Shown here: one piece after another, positions 44,277 through 53,654 of the stretch
Numbering within the stretch: position 1 is the stretch's first letter
How the letters are laid out: the number at the start of each line of letters is the position of its first letter
Assembly: GCA_963769905.1 (NCBI GenBank)
Contig: CAVYNG010000002.1
Location: 2,232,001 to 2,296,000, forward strand
Origin: Bog-756 sp963769905
Lineage (GTDB): Bacteria > Actinomycetota > Acidimicrobiia > Acidimicrobiales > RAAP-2
Direction of reading: 5' to 3'
Length of the DNA: 64,000 bases
Notes under the pieces: generated by a model
Databases searched by the model: none
Seen by the model: the letters and a program-made list of their open reading frames with translations, nothing else
Told to the model about the DNA's origin: nothing
Program-made: the position numbers and the translations under genes

Positions 44277-45326
44277 TCAGCCGGCGAGGTCGCGGGCCTT
44301 CGCGATCACGTCGACCGGGCGTTGGTCCCCGACGGGAACTGGCACGACCTGGAGGTGGGTGACGCCGGATTCCGCGAACGCGGCGATCCTCTCCGCGAGG
44401 TAGCTCTCGGGGCCGCAGAGCGAGGTCGCTTCGAGCAGCTCTTCGGGCACCAAGGCCTCGGCTTCGGACTTCTTCCCTTCGAGGTAGAGATCCTGGATCT
44501 GCTCGGCCTCCTCTTCGAAGCCGTAGCGCTTGACCACGTCGTTGTAGAAGTTCCGTCCTTTAGCGCCCATTCCCCCGACGTAGAGCGCGACCACCGGCCT
44601 CGCGAGCTCGCGGAGGGCCAGCACCTCTTCGCCCTCGCCGACCGCGAAGATCCCGCCGACGGTGATCTGGAGTGGGTCGAGCATCGGGTCGCGCCTGGCA
44701 CGGCCCGCCTCGAGCGATGCCCCCCAGACCCCCTTCGCCTTCTCCGGAACGTAGAGCATCGGGATCCAGCCGTCGGCGATCTCGGCGGTCATGGCGACGT
44801 TCTTCTCACCCAACGCCGCGATCCAGATCGGGATGGACGGTCGGACTGGGCGACCGATGATCTTGAGCGCCTTGCCGAGGCCGGTGCCCCGACCTTCCGG
44901 GAGCGGCATGTCGTAATGAGGACCGTGGTGGACGAGCACGTCCTCTCGCGCCCACACCTGCCGGCAGACGTCGACGATCTCGCGGGTCCGCCCGATCGGC
45001 GCGTCGAAGGGCACACCGTGCCAGCCCTCGATCACCTGAGGACCCGACGATCCGATCCCCAGATGGAACCTGCCCCCCGACAGCGTGTCGACACCGGCAG
45101 CCGTCATCGCGAGCAAGGTCGGCGTCCGCGTGAAGATGGGAAGGATCGCCGAGCCGATCTCGACGTGCTCGGTGAGCGCCGCCAGGTAACCCATCATGCT
45201 CGGCGCGTCGAGGCCGTACGCCTCCGCCACCCAGACGAGATCGAGACCGGCCTTCTCGAGTTCGGCCACCTCGGCGGCGGCTTGGCGGAAGCCACCCGAG
45301 TAGCTGAGCATCGTGCTGATCTTCAT
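44277..45326 (-). CDS. LLM class F420-dependent oxidoreductase
   Basis: 349 residues from the ATG at 45326, chosen for GGAGGACGG directly upstream; the open frame extends further. Luciferase-like TIM barrel: MKISTMLSYSGG start, AELEKAGLDLVWVAEAYG, GSAILPIFTRTP, LGIGSSGPQVIEGWHG, and IWIAALGEKNVAMTAEIADGW. These match the F420-dependent branch (LLM class) abundant in actinobacteria, which reduce or oxidise diverse small molecules. Substrate cannot be assigned. No F420 biosynthesis gene is in the window. Confidence 0.85.
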   Translation of the reverse strand: MKISTMLSYSGGFRQAAAEVAELEKAGLDLVWVAEAYGLDAPSMMGYLAALTEHVEIGSAILPIFTRTPTLLAMTAAGVDTLSGGRFHLGIGSSGPQVIEGWHGVPFDAPIGRTREIVDVCRQVWAREDVLVHHGPHYDMPLPEGRGTGLGKALKIIGRPVRPSIPIWIAALGEKNVAMTAEIADGWIPMLYVPEKAKGVWGASLEAGRARRDPMLDPLQITVGGIFAVGEGEEVLALRELARPVVALYVGGMGAKGRNFYNDVVKRYGFEEEAEQIQDLYLEGKKSEAEALVPEELLEATSLCGPESYLAERIAAFAESGVTHLQVVPVPVGDQRPVDVIAKARDLAG

Positions 45327-45641
45327 CCGTCCTCCTGCTGCGGTCTCTCCGCACGAGGCCCCGATGTCGGCCTGCTCGGTCCTCGGCGTACCCGGGCCCG
45401 ATCCTATTGAACTCGGCGGGTCGAACCCCACGGCACGATCCGGGCGGGGTGGAGCCGGCCGGACGAATCGCACGCGGACGCCGGCTGCGAGTTGACGCTC
45501 GACCGCGATGCCCGGTGGCGCCGGGGAACCGCCGCCGGTCCCGACGCGTCCGGGGTTGCCGTTGGCTATCCTGCGGACGCGACCAGGCGTGCATCGGTCA
45601 GGCCGAGCACGCAGCGGCGAGTGAACGACGGAGGCCGAGCG
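45327..45641. other. Intergenic region between divergent LLM and USP genes
   Basis: 315 bases without a supported gene. A candidate -10 TATCCT (45567-45572) lies about 70 bases upstream of the universal stress protein start, but no convincing -35 is paired with it. The sequence is G+C-rich throughout, with several short G/C hairpins of no clear identity. Confidence 0.35.
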
Positions 45642-46121
45642 ATGGCGAACACGGAGACCAAAGGGAGCGGGCTTCCTTCAAAGATCGTGGTCGGCACCGA
45701 CGGCTCGGACACCGCCGAGCGCGCGGTTCGCCGCGCCGGGGCCCTGGCCAAGGCGGTCGGCGCGCAGCTGATCATCGTCACCGCCTACAACAACCGGGCG
45801 CCGAGCGGTGTGGCGGCGGCGGGCATGACCTTCGACGCCGGGTGGGCGGCGGCGGGACAGTCGGCTGCGGAGAAGTGCGCCGCCGAGTCCGCGGAGAAGG
45901 TGATGGCGAGCGGAGTGGGAAAGGTGTCGACCTTGGCGGTCGGCGGCGAGCCAGCCGAGGTGCTGATCCAGGTGGCCGAGAACGAGGGCGCGGAGTTGCT
46001 TGTGGTCGGCTCGAAGGGGATGCACAAGACCGCGCGCTTCCTCATGGGGCCGATCGCCAACAAGGTGTCGCGGCGCATCGCCTGCGACCTGCTGATCGTC
46101 GAGACCGAGAGCGGCGACTAG
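45642..46121 (+). CDS. Universal stress protein family protein
   Basis: 159 residues from ATG at 45642, with GGAGG 11 bases upstream. Single Usp domain: IVVGTDGSDTAERAVRRAG (strand 1 and Asp of the ATP-binding site), LIIVTAYN, and VVGSKGMHKTARFLMGPIANKV. In ATP-binding members the last motif is G-x2-G-x9-G-S/T; here the last position is Pro (MGPIA), so nucleotide binding may be changed. Upstream codons in the same frame look non-coding. Likely a stress or dormancy-related protein; convergent with the cyclase-like gene. Confidence 0.85.
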   Translation: MANTETKGSGLPSKIVVGTDGSDTAERAVRRAGALAKAVGAQLIIVTAYNNRAPSGVAAAGMTFDAGWAAAGQSAAEKCAAESAEKVMASGVGKVSTLAVGGEPAEVLIQVAENEGAELLVVGSKGMHKTARFLMGPIANKVSRRIACDLLIVETESGD

Positions 46122-46140
46122 CCGGACTCGCCGGCGCAGC

Positions 46141-49100
46141 TCAGGTCACACGCGGGAGTAGTTCGCGGGCTCGGCGCTCGACCACCTTGTACGCCTGAGC
46201 CGCAGCAACACCACACGCGGACTCGAGCAGTTCTCTCGCGTGCTCCCGATCACCGGGTGCGTCGCGTTCGAGGAGCGACTTCGCCCAGAGGAGTTCGGTG
46301 CGGGCGACGAAGAACTTGGCTCTGAGCTGCCGGCCGAAGGCGTGGGCACGGGTGAAGTACTCGTCCGCTTCGTCGAGGCGACCGAGTACGGCGGCGAGCC
46401 CGCCGAGGTAATGGCTGACCGGGCCGAGGGCGGACGCTCCGGTCACCGGCAGCTGTTCGTCCCATGGTGCGATCAGCTCGAACAACGGGAACGCGTACTT
46501 TGCGTCTCCGCACTCGATCGCAGCCTCGGCAAAATCGACCATGCCGGTCAGCCAGAGCTGGTCGAGCGGTAGTTCGAAACCGGTGGCGGCGAACTCGGCC
46601 AGCAGCTCGCGCGCCTCGTCGAGCCGGTCCACCTCGACGTGTGCCTTGGCGAGGAGCGACAGGAAGAACGTCCGCGGGATGTCGGGAGTCTCCGACGCCA
46701 TCTTCTCGATGAGGGGAACCAACTCGTGTTGGGTTCCGCGCTGGCCGGACACGATGTTGAACTGCGCCCCGAAGATGAGGGCCGCGTCGGGTTGGCCACC
46801 CTCCGAACCGATGCTGAGCGCCTCGGTGGCGAGCTGCTCGGCGAGGTCGGTGTCCCCTGCGATCTGCGCTCGCAGTGAGCGGACGAAGAGGCAATTCCAG
46901 GTGAACACCGGCTGATCGAGCTCCTCCGCCATCGTGGCTTGGAGCGCCATGCACCGCTCCATCTCGGTGAGGTCGCCTCCCCGCGCCGCCGACTCGGCAC
47001 GCCAGGTCGCCGCCCAGAACTTGAGCACCGGATCGCCCACTCGCTCGGCTCTCACCAGCCCGTCCATGGTTCGGGCCTGGATGAGGTCGAGGAGCGCGGG
47101 AACCTGAAGCGGGATGAAGAGGTGGTTGAGGACCCGCACCACGACCGCGTCGTCACCGGACCGTTCCACGATGGCAATGGCTTCTTCCGCGAGTGCCTGG
47201 CGGCGTTCGAGCGAACTCCCGTGGGTGAGCTCGGAGCACAAGGTCGCGAGGACCAGCGCCCGGTCCGGGTGGTCGGCGGCGAGAAGGCGCAGCGCCGTCT
47301 CGAGGGTCTCGACCTTTTCCTTGTCCGTGGAGCCCACTGCGCTGTAGAACCCGCGGTCGTTCGCGAGGCAGGCCGCGACCAGCCGTTCGACGTCACCCAG
47401 ACGTATCGCCTCGCGGGCAGCATCGAGAAGGGTGGTACGGAAGGACGGATCACCGGTCTGCCGCTGCGCGGTCCCGAGCCCGATCGCCAAGTCCACGAGA
47501 AGGATGGGATCCGGCTCGACCACGCGGGATGTGAGTTCCAGCGCCTCCCCGTAGTGCGCCAGCGCGTCACCCGGCGTCAGCGAGTCGAGTGCCGCGTCGC
47601 CGGCCGCGGCCGAGTACCGAATGGCCTTTTCGAGGTTCGACGGCCCCGGCGCATGCAACCAGTGACGAGCCAGCTCTCCTACCCGCGATCCGGGTTCGCC
47701 GCCACAGACCTCCTCCAGCGCGAGGGCCACCAGCTCGTGCGTCCTGGCGCGGCGAGCCGGACCGAGGTGCTCGTAGAGCGTCCGCTGCACGAGTGAATGC
47801 GCGAAGCGGTAGCGCCCCGGCTCGTCGTCGGCCTCCTGGACGAGCGAGGCCGTCGCGGCAGCCTCGAGCAGGTCGAGGAGCGAGTCCCGGGGGATGCGGG
47901 TCGCGCGCTCGAGCACGTCGAGGTCGAAGTCACGTCCGACGATGGCCGCAGTCGTGAGTACCCGCTCGGCATCTCGGCCCAGCCGCACGACCCGGCCGGC
48001 GATCACCTCACGCACGCTCTCGGGAAACGCGGACGGCTCGAGGGTTCCGTTGGCCACCCACCGGCCTGCCAGGTTCTGGTGGATCGCACCGGTGTCGCGC
48101 AGGTGGCGGAGGACCTCGGTGACGAAGAAGGGATTGCCGTCGGTCTCCGAGTAGACCGCCTCGGCCAGCCTCATGCCGAAGTCGTCGAGCGACTGACCCG
48201 CGGCCGCCTCGACCAGCGACTTGACCCCGCGGCGGTCGAGTCCGGTGAGGGGGACGCGCGAGACTCCCTGGTGGCGCCAGAGAATACCGAGCGTCTCCCT
48301 GAGCAAGGGCGCGCTCGGAAGCTCACTGTCCCGGTAGGTCCCGAGGAGGAGCACCCGCATCGACAGCTCCGCGGCGGTGAGGTGGCGCAGCATCGCCAGG
48401 CTCCCGCTGTCCGCCCACTGGAGGTCCTCCAGCACGATCACCACCGGCTCCTCCCGCGAGATCGACGAGAGCAGCCCTGGAACCGCGGCGAACAGCAGGT
48501 AGCGCTCCGAATCGGCATCAGCCGCCTTCGAGGGCGGCAGGTCCGCGATCCGCTCTCCGATCGCCGGCGCGAGGCGAGCCAGTTCCGATCCGTGAGCCTC
48601 GAGGAGTTCACGGAGGTCGGCCTCGTCCGCGTGCGCTGTGTAGTGGCCGAAGGCTTCGGTGAAGAGCTGATACGGGGTCGCGAGGTCTTGTTCGCAGTGG
48701 CCGAAGAGGACGCAGGCCCCCTTCTCAGAGAGAAGGTGAGCCGCCTCGGCGACGAGGGTGGTCTTGCCCTGACCGGCTTCGCCGCAGACCAGCACGATCT
48801 CGCGGCCGTCGCCCGCGAAGGCGCGCGTCGCGGCGTCGGCGAGGTGGGCGAGCTCGGGCTCACGGCCCACAACGGAGAAATGCCTCGCGGCGTGCACTGG
48901 CAAGCGCCGCGGGAACGGGATCGCCGAACCCGTCAGGGGATCCCAGCACACCTCCACGGTCTCGACCGGGTCACGCACGCCCTTCAGCACGAGCTGCCCG
49001 ACCGAGCGCACCTCGTAGTGACAGCGCCGGCCGGCCATCAAGCGCACGACGTCGGCAGCCAGGATCTGCCCGGGCTCGCACTGCGCGCAAAGACGGGCTG

Positions 49101-49446
49101 CCTCCACGACCGGGTCGCCGAAGTAGTCGCCGTCTTCGCGGATGACCTCGCCTCCGCTCACACCGACCCTCAGTCCGACCGGGTGCTCACGCGCTTGGTT
49201 GTCCCTCTCGACGCCCTGTTGCATGGCAACCGCGCACGCCAAAGCGGCCGACGCCGACGAGAACACCGCCATGATCCCGTCGCCGAGGTTCTTGACCTCG
49301 GTGCCGCCGGCGTCGGCCAGGCTCCCGCGGAGAATCGCGAAGTGACCGCGACGCACCTCGTCGCCTGCATCCGGCGAGAGGCGGTGGGCGAGCTCCGTCG
49401 AACCGACCACGTCGGTGAAGAGAACGGCCACACTCTGGGTGGTCAT
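46141..49446 (-). CDS. Class III cyclase-like / AAA ATPase / TPR signalling protein
   Basis: 1101 residues. N-terminal nucleotidyl cyclase homology domain (about 1-165): VAVLFTDVVGST and EVKNLGDGIMAVF keep the two metal Asp residues and a substrate Lys, but the usual VNxAARL reads VVEAARL, losing the transition-state Asn. Then an AAA_16/NACHT-like ATPase (about 190-480; Walker A CGEAGQGKTT, Walker B VVIVLEDLQWAD) and a long TPR-like helical region to the end. This architecture is common in actinobacterial signalling proteins; some lack a DNA-binding domain, as here. Cyclase activity is uncertain. Confidence 0.85.
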   Translation of the reverse strand: MTTQSVAVLFTDVVGSTELAHRLSPDAGDEVRRGHFAILRGSLADAGGTEVKNLGDGIMAVFSSASAALACAVAMQQGVERDNQAREHPVGLRVGVSGGEVIREDGDYFGDPVVEAARLCAQCEPGQILAADVVRLMAGRRCHYEVRSVGQLVLKGVRDPVETVEVCWDPLTGSAIPFPRRLPVHAARHFSVVGREPELAHLADAATRAFAGDGREIVLVCGEAGQGKTTLVAEAAHLLSEKGACVLFGHCEQDLATPYQLFTEAFGHYTAHADEADLRELLEAHGSELARLAPAIGERIADLPPSKAADADSERYLLFAAVPGLLSSISREEPVVIVLEDLQWADSGSLAMLRHLTAAELSMRVLLLGTYRDSELPSAPLLRETLGILWRHQGVSRVPLTGLDRRGVKSLVEAAAGQSLDDFGMRLAEAVYSETDGNPFFVTEVLRHLRDTGAIHQNLAGRWVANGTLEPSAFPESVREVIAGRVVRLGRDAERVLTTAAIVGRDFDLDVLERATRIPRDSLLDLLEAAATASLVQEADDEPGRYRFAHSLVQRTLYEHLGPARRARTHELVALALEEVCGGEPGSRVGELARHWLHAPGPSNLEKAIRYSAAAGDAALDSLTPGDALAHYGEALELTSRVVEPDPILLVDLAIGLGTAQRQTGDPSFRTTLLDAAREAIRLGDVERLVAACLANDRGFYSAVGSTDKEKVETLETALRLLAADHPDRALVLATLCSELTHGSSLERRQALAEEAIAIVERSGDDAVVVRVLNHLFIPLQVPALLDLIQARTMDGLVRAERVGDPVLKFWAATWRAESAARGGDLTEMERCMALQATMAEELDQPVFTWNCLFVRSLRAQIAGDTDLAEQLATEALSIGSEGGQPDAALIFGAQFNIVSGQRGTQHELVPLIEKMASETPDIPRTFFLSLLAKAHVEVDRLDEARELLAEFAATGFELPLDQLWLTGMVDFAEAAIECGDAKYAFPLFELIAPWDEQLPVTGASALGPVSHYLGGLAAVLGRLDEADEYFTRAHAFGRQLRAKFFVARTELLWAKSLLERDAPGDREHARELLESACGVAAAQAYKVVERRARELLPRVT

Positions 49447-49558
49447 CGAGCCCCTTTCCGCCAGAAGGCTCCAAGGTAGCCCTGCGACGCGATGGGTGCA
49501 GCGTCGGAGTCCGGGCCGCGATCGACGCGCGGTCGGACTGCACCGGGTGTTGCGTCGA

Positions 49559-50368
49559 TCAGTCCCAGAGTCGAACGCTCATCGACTGACTCGCGGTCGC
49601 CAGCAGCGCGCCGCCCTGTGACCAGAGATAGGCGGTGCCGTGCCCGTACCCGTCGACCACCGCCTCGATCCGGATGTCGCAGAGGACCCACTCGGTCGGC
49701 TCGAGCCGAACGACGCGCAAGGTGTTGTCGAGGCTCCTCGACATGACCCTGCGGCCGAGGGGTTGGGACACCGCCCCGGTCACGTAGTCGCCGATGATCG
49801 CGAGGGTGGCGGCCGAGGGTTCGAGGTGCCCGGGCACCCGCGCCCAGAGCGCGCTCTCCGGTTGACCGGGACCGTCGAGGCCGGAGACGATCTCCTCGAA
49901 CGTGCGCCCCCGGGCCAGGCGCACGTCCACCCGGTCGAAGATCGAAGACGAGGTGATCGCGGGGATCCGCCGCGGCGGGCACTCCTCCGGCAGAGGTACG
50001 TCGGGAGGCTCGACCCACACGCCCTCGACGCCGAGCGACCCGGGAGACCCGGCCGCACCGTTGACGGTCAGGATCTCCTGGCCGCCGACACGTCCGACCA
50101 CGCGAGCCTGCGTGACCCGCCGGCCCTCGGCGGCGAGGGTCACCGCGAGCTCGAGGTCGAAACCGGTCTCTGCGTACGACAGGTACTGTGCGGTCGCCCA
50201 CACCGTCGGACGCCCCGTGGCCGCTTCGAGCGCGACGAGCGCGGCGCCGAGCCCGCAGCCACCGAAGAGGAAGTTGCCGGGCGTACTCAGCTCGGGAGTG
50301 ACGGTGAGTCGCCACCGCAGGTTGCCGTCGACCCGGTGCATGCCGAGGAACTCCTGGGCCTGCGTCAC
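49559..50368 (-). CDS. TesB-like acyl-CoA thioesterase family protein
   Basis: 269 residues from GTG at 50368; the frame is open further but overlaps the dehydrogenase stop. Two hot-dog folds: the first with GNFLFGGCGLGAALVALE and QYLSYAETGFDLEL, the second with SLDNTLRVVRLEPTEWVLCD, VDGYGHGTAYLWSQGGALLATASQ, typical of TesB-like double hot-dog enzymes. It probably hydrolyses or binds acyl-CoA. It lies 40 bases after the acyl-CoA dehydrogenase on the same strand, so both may act on one pathway. Confidence 0.8.
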   Translation of the reverse strand: MTQAQEFLGMHRVDGNLRWRLTVTPELSTPGNFLFGGCGLGAALVALEAATGRPTVWATAQYLSYAETGFDLELAVTLAAEGRRVTQARVVGRVGGQEILTVNGAAGSPGSLGVEGVWVEPPDVPLPEECPPRRIPAITSSSIFDRVDVRLARGRTFEEIVSGLDGPGQPESALWARVPGHLEPSAATLAIIGDYVTGAVSQPLGRRVMSRSLDNTLRVVRLEPTEWVLCDIRIEAVVDGYGHGTAYLWSQGGALLATASQSMSVRLWD

Positions 50369-50408
50369 GGTCCGGGGTGCCGGCTTCCTCCCACCTGCCT
50401 CGGTTCGC

Positions 50409-51617
50409 TCAACTCCGCGGCACTTTCGACCACGGAAGCTCCTTGTCGACCCGGACGTCACCGGGAAGCCCGAGGATCCGCTCGCCGAGGATGTTGCGCT
50501 GGATCTCGGAGGTGCCACCCTCGATCGAGTTCGCCCTCGAGCGGATGAACATCTTTCGAGCCGACCCCGGAGGCCCGACGAGGCCGAGGACCTCCGAGCG
50601 TCGCATGGTGTAGTCGTAGCCGACGAGTCCGTCCGCGCCGAGCAGATCGATGCAGAGCTCGTAGATCCGCTTGTTCACTTCGGCGAACATCAGCTTGGCG
50701 ATCGAGCCTTCGGGTCCAGGGTTGCCGACCTTGCGGTTCTGAGCCGCCCGCATGGTGTTCAACCGCAGCACCTCCGACTCGATCCACGCGCGCATGAGCC
50801 GATCACGATCTGCGGGGCTGCGGCGCGAGCCCTCGCGCACGAAGATCGAGACGGCCTCCCCGATCGCCCCCGATCCGCGGGAGGGCGCGACACCGGCCCC
50901 CCCGATGGAGGTGCGCTCGTTGGAGAGCGTGGTCATCGCGACCCGCCAGCCCTCGCCCACCTCCCCGATACGGTCGGCATCGGGGATGCGGACCTCGGTG
51001 AGGTACACCTCGTTGAACTCCGCCTCGCCGGTCATCTGGCGGAGGGGGCGGACGTCCACGCCCGGGAGGTGCATGTCCAGAGCGAAGTAGGTGAGGCCCT
51101 TGTGCTTCGGGGCCTCGGGATCGGTGCGCACGACGAGCATGCCCCTGTCCGCCACGTGGGCGAGGGTGTTCCACACCTTTTGTCCGGTGACGACCCACTC
51201 GTCGCCGTCTCGCACCGCCCGCGTGGCAAGCCCTGCCAGGTCGGAGCCGGCACCCGGCTCGCTGAAGAGCTGGCACCACGACGCCTCGCCGGTGAAGGTC
51301 GGCTCGAGCAGGCGCCGGCGGAGCTCGTCGGAACCGTGGGTGACGACGGTGGGTCCGGCCATGGTCAGCCCGAAGAACTCCTTCGCCGTGAAGGGGTGTG
51401 CCCCTGCTTCGGAGAGGCGACGGTCGATCGTGCGCTGGAGGTTCGGCGCGAGCCCGAGCCCTCCCCAGCCCTCGGGGAACGAGACCCACGCGAGGCCGAG
51501 GTCGAACTGCCGCGAGCGGAATTCCACAACGTCGGTCTGCCGCGGGTCGAGCTCTCCCAGCAGGGTGTCGAGCCGCTCCTCGACCACCGTCTCGGCCTGG
51601 TCCACGGTCGTCACCAC
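50409..51617 (-). CDS. Acyl-CoA dehydrogenase
   Basis: 402 residues, GTG start. Conserved features: SFPEGWGGLGLAP, CQLFSEPGAGSDLAGLATRA, WVVTGQKVWNTLAHVAD, and the C-terminal IRSRANSIEGGTSEIQRNIL that binds FAD and places the loop used by actinobacterial FadE enzymes, often in steroid or cholesterol breakdown. The catalytic Glu cannot be fixed by eye. Followed by the thioesterase and preceded by PdxH on the same strand; the gap to PdxH is about 20 bases. Confidence 0.88.
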   Translation of the reverse strand: MVTTVDQAETVVEERLDTLLGELDPRQTDVVEFRSRQFDLGLAWVSFPEGWGGLGLAPNLQRTIDRRLSEAGAHPFTAKEFFGLTMAGPTVVTHGSDELRRRLLEPTFTGEASWCQLFSEPGAGSDLAGLATRAVRDGDEWVVTGQKVWNTLAHVADRGMLVVRTDPEAPKHKGLTYFALDMHLPGVDVRPLRQMTGEAEFNEVYLTEVRIPDADRIGEVGEGWRVAMTTLSNERTSIGGAGVAPSRGSGAIGEAVSIFVREGSRRSPADRDRLMRAWIESEVLRLNTMRAAQNRKVGNPGPEGSIAKLMFAEVNKRIYELCIDLLGADGLVGYDYTMRRSEVLGLVGPPGSARKMFIRSRANSIEGGTSEIQRNILGERILGLPGDVRVDKELPWSKVPRS

Positions 51618-51638
51618 AAAGAGAACATACCGCTCCGG

Positions 51639-52250
51639 TCAGGGTTGGAGCCGGGTGATGCGCCAGCCGCCGTCAAAGGGGGTGTAGAGCACCCGGTCGT
51701 GAAGGCGATCCTCGCGATGCTGCCAGAACTCGTAGGAGGTCGGCGTCAGCCGAATCCCTCCCCACCACGCCGGCCGCGGTACGTCCATAGCCGCAAAGCG
51801 CGCGTCGACCGCGGCGACCGCCTCCTCCAGAGAGCGGCGGTCGTCGATCGGGTTGCTCTGACGGGACGCCTGCGCTCCGAGCCGGCTGCCGCGCGCCCGA
51901 GTCGCGAAGTAGGCGTCCGACTCGGCGTCACCGACTCTCGTCACCGGTCCTTCGATCCGGACCTGGCGGCCGAGCGGCTCCCAGTGGAAGAGGAGCGCGG
52001 CGTACGGGTTGTCGGCGAGCTCTCGGCCCTTGCGGCTCTCGTAGTTGGTGTAGAAGACGAAGCCGTCGGCTCCGAACGACTTGAGGAGGACCATGCGCAC
52101 CGAGGGCCGACCGCTCGGGTCTGCCGAGGCGACCGCCATCGCCTCGGGCATCGCCATCACCGCGGCCGCGTCGTCGAACCAGTGACCGAATTGGACGAGC
52201 GGATCGGCATCGGCGGTCGATTCGTCGAGGGGCTCGCCGGTGGCCTCCAT
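51639..52250 (-). CDS. pdxH: Pyridoxine/pyridoxamine 5'-phosphate oxidase
   Basis: 203 residues from ATG at 52250. FMN- and PLP-binding signatures are intact: VRMVLLKSFGADGFVFYTNY, SRKGRELADNPYAALLFHW, RQVRIEGPVTRV, GSRLGAQASRQS and the C-terminal FWQHREDRLHDR ... WRITRLQP. PdxH makes pyridoxal 5'-phosphate in the last step of B6 synthesis and salvage. It diverges from a PLP-dependent enzyme of the aminotransferase class V type, an apt but possibly chance neighbour. Confidence 0.92.
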   Translation of the reverse strand: MEATGEPLDESTADADPLVQFGHWFDDAAAVMAMPEAMAVASADPSGRPSVRMVLLKSFGADGFVFYTNYESRKGRELADNPYAALLFHWEPLGRQVRIEGPVTRVGDAESDAYFATRARGSRLGAQASRQSNPIDDRRSLEEAVAAVDARFAAMDVPRPAWWGGIRLTPTSYEFWQHREDRLHDRVLYTPFDGGWRITRLQP

Positions 52251-52336
52251 GGACCGCGACCCTAGGAGCGTGGCGCGAGGTCCGCGGGCAGAGGCACCGG
52301 TGGATCGGCCGGCGACCGTTGCTAACCTCCGCTCGC

Positions 52337-53545
52337 ATGGCGGCCGCCATCGACGTCGAGGCCGAGCGGGCGGCGACGCCGGGCAGCAGTCGGATCGCAC
52401 ATCTCAACAACGCCGGAGCCGCTCTGCCCTCCCGGTCGACGCTCGATGTGGTGATCGGCCACCTCCACCTCGAGGCGGAACGGGGCGGCTACGAGGCCGC
52501 GGCCGCGGTCGCGACGCGGCTCGAGGGGGTGCACGAGGTCATCGCGCGACTGATCGCCGCCGGACCGGACGAGGTCGCGTTGACCGGCTCCGACACCCAG
52601 GCGTGGGCCAAGGCGATCTGGGGGTTCGTGCTCGGAGGTGCTCTCTCGAACGGCGACCGGCTTCTCGTCGACCGGATGGCCTACAACAGCCACTACTTGG
52701 GACTCCTCCAGGTCTGCGAGCTCACCGGAGCCTCGATCGAAGTCGTGCCGAGTGCTCCGGACGGGACCATCGACGTCTCCGTGCTGGCCGGGGCGCTCTC
52801 ATCGGGACGAGTCGTCCTGGTGGCGGTCACCCAGATCGGCACCCATCGGGGACTGGTGAACCCGGTCGAGGAGGTCGGTCCCCTCTGCCGACGCGCCGGC
52901 GTGCCGTTCTTCCTCGACGCGTGCCAGAGCGTCGGCCAGTTGCCGGTCGACGTCGGCCGGATCGGCTGCGACGTGATGACCGCGACCGGGCGCAAGTGGC
53001 TGCGCGGGCCCCGGGGCACCGGCTTCCTCTACGTCCGGAGGGGATTCGCCGACCGGCTTCGCCCCCCGGGGATCAGCGAGGCGTCCGCGCGCTGGCTCGA
53101 CCCGACCCGCTACGAGTTGCGACCGGGCGCGGCCCGCTTCGCGGAGTTCGAAGCACCGATCGCGGCGCAACTCGGACTCGGCGTCGCGGTCGAACACGCC
53201 GTCGGGCTCGGGCTCGAGGCCATCTCCGCCCGCGTGGGCACCTTGGCCGAGACGCTGCGCAACCAGCTCACGACGCTCGAGGATGTCGAGATCCATGACG
53301 GAGGGGCCCGGCGGTCGGGGATCGTGACCTTCACCACAGCCGGAGCGGAGCCGGAACGCATCGCGGCGGCCGGGTCGGCCGCGGGCATCAACGTCTCGGT
53401 GAGCACCTCCCCGTGGGCTCTGCTCGACATGACCGCACCGAGACCGACCGCGGTGGTCCGGGCCTCGCCGCACTACTACAACACCGACGGGGAGCTCGGC
53501 CGGTTGGTGGAGGTGGTCGCGGCCTGTTCGGCCTCGTCCGGCTGA
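52337..53545 (+). CDS. Class V aminotransferase-fold PLP enzyme
   Basis: 402 residues from ATG at 52337 (an in-frame TTG is at 52319). PLP-enzyme features: HLNNAGAALPS start, ALTGSDTQAWAKAIWG, VAVTQIGTHRGLVNPVEEVG, FLDACQSVGQLPVDV and the Schiff-base Lys in ATGRKWLRGPRGTGFLYV. It belongs to the isopenicillin-N-epimerase/cysteine-desulfurase-like branch; reaction unknown. No ribosome binding site is obvious, and TAACCT (52323-52328) could be a -10 for a nearly leaderless transcript. Confidence 0.85.
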   Translation: MAAAIDVEAERAATPGSSRIAHLNNAGAALPSRSTLDVVIGHLHLEAERGGYEAAAAVATRLEGVHEVIARLIAAGPDEVALTGSDTQAWAKAIWGFVLGGALSNGDRLLVDRMAYNSHYLGLLQVCELTGASIEVVPSAPDGTIDVSVLAGALSSGRVVLVAVTQIGTHRGLVNPVEEVGPLCRRAGVPFFLDACQSVGQLPVDVGRIGCDVMTATGRKWLRGPRGTGFLYVRRGFADRLRPPGISEASARWLDPTRYELRPGAARFAEFEAPIAAQLGLGVAVEHAVGLGLEAISARVGTLAETLRNQLTTLEDVEIHDGGARRSGIVTFTTAGAEPERIAAAGSAAGINVSVSTSPWALLDMTAPRPTAVVRASPHYYNTDGELGRLVEVVAACSASSG

Positions 53546-53654
53546 TCTTCGTGATCGAAATCGGTGGCGGAGCGGCTTGGAATGGGTTGTACTTGCCGGC
53601 GGGTGTCGCCGCGCGAGCGACGAAGACGTCGGAGGACGTGGAGCGGGGTGGGGA

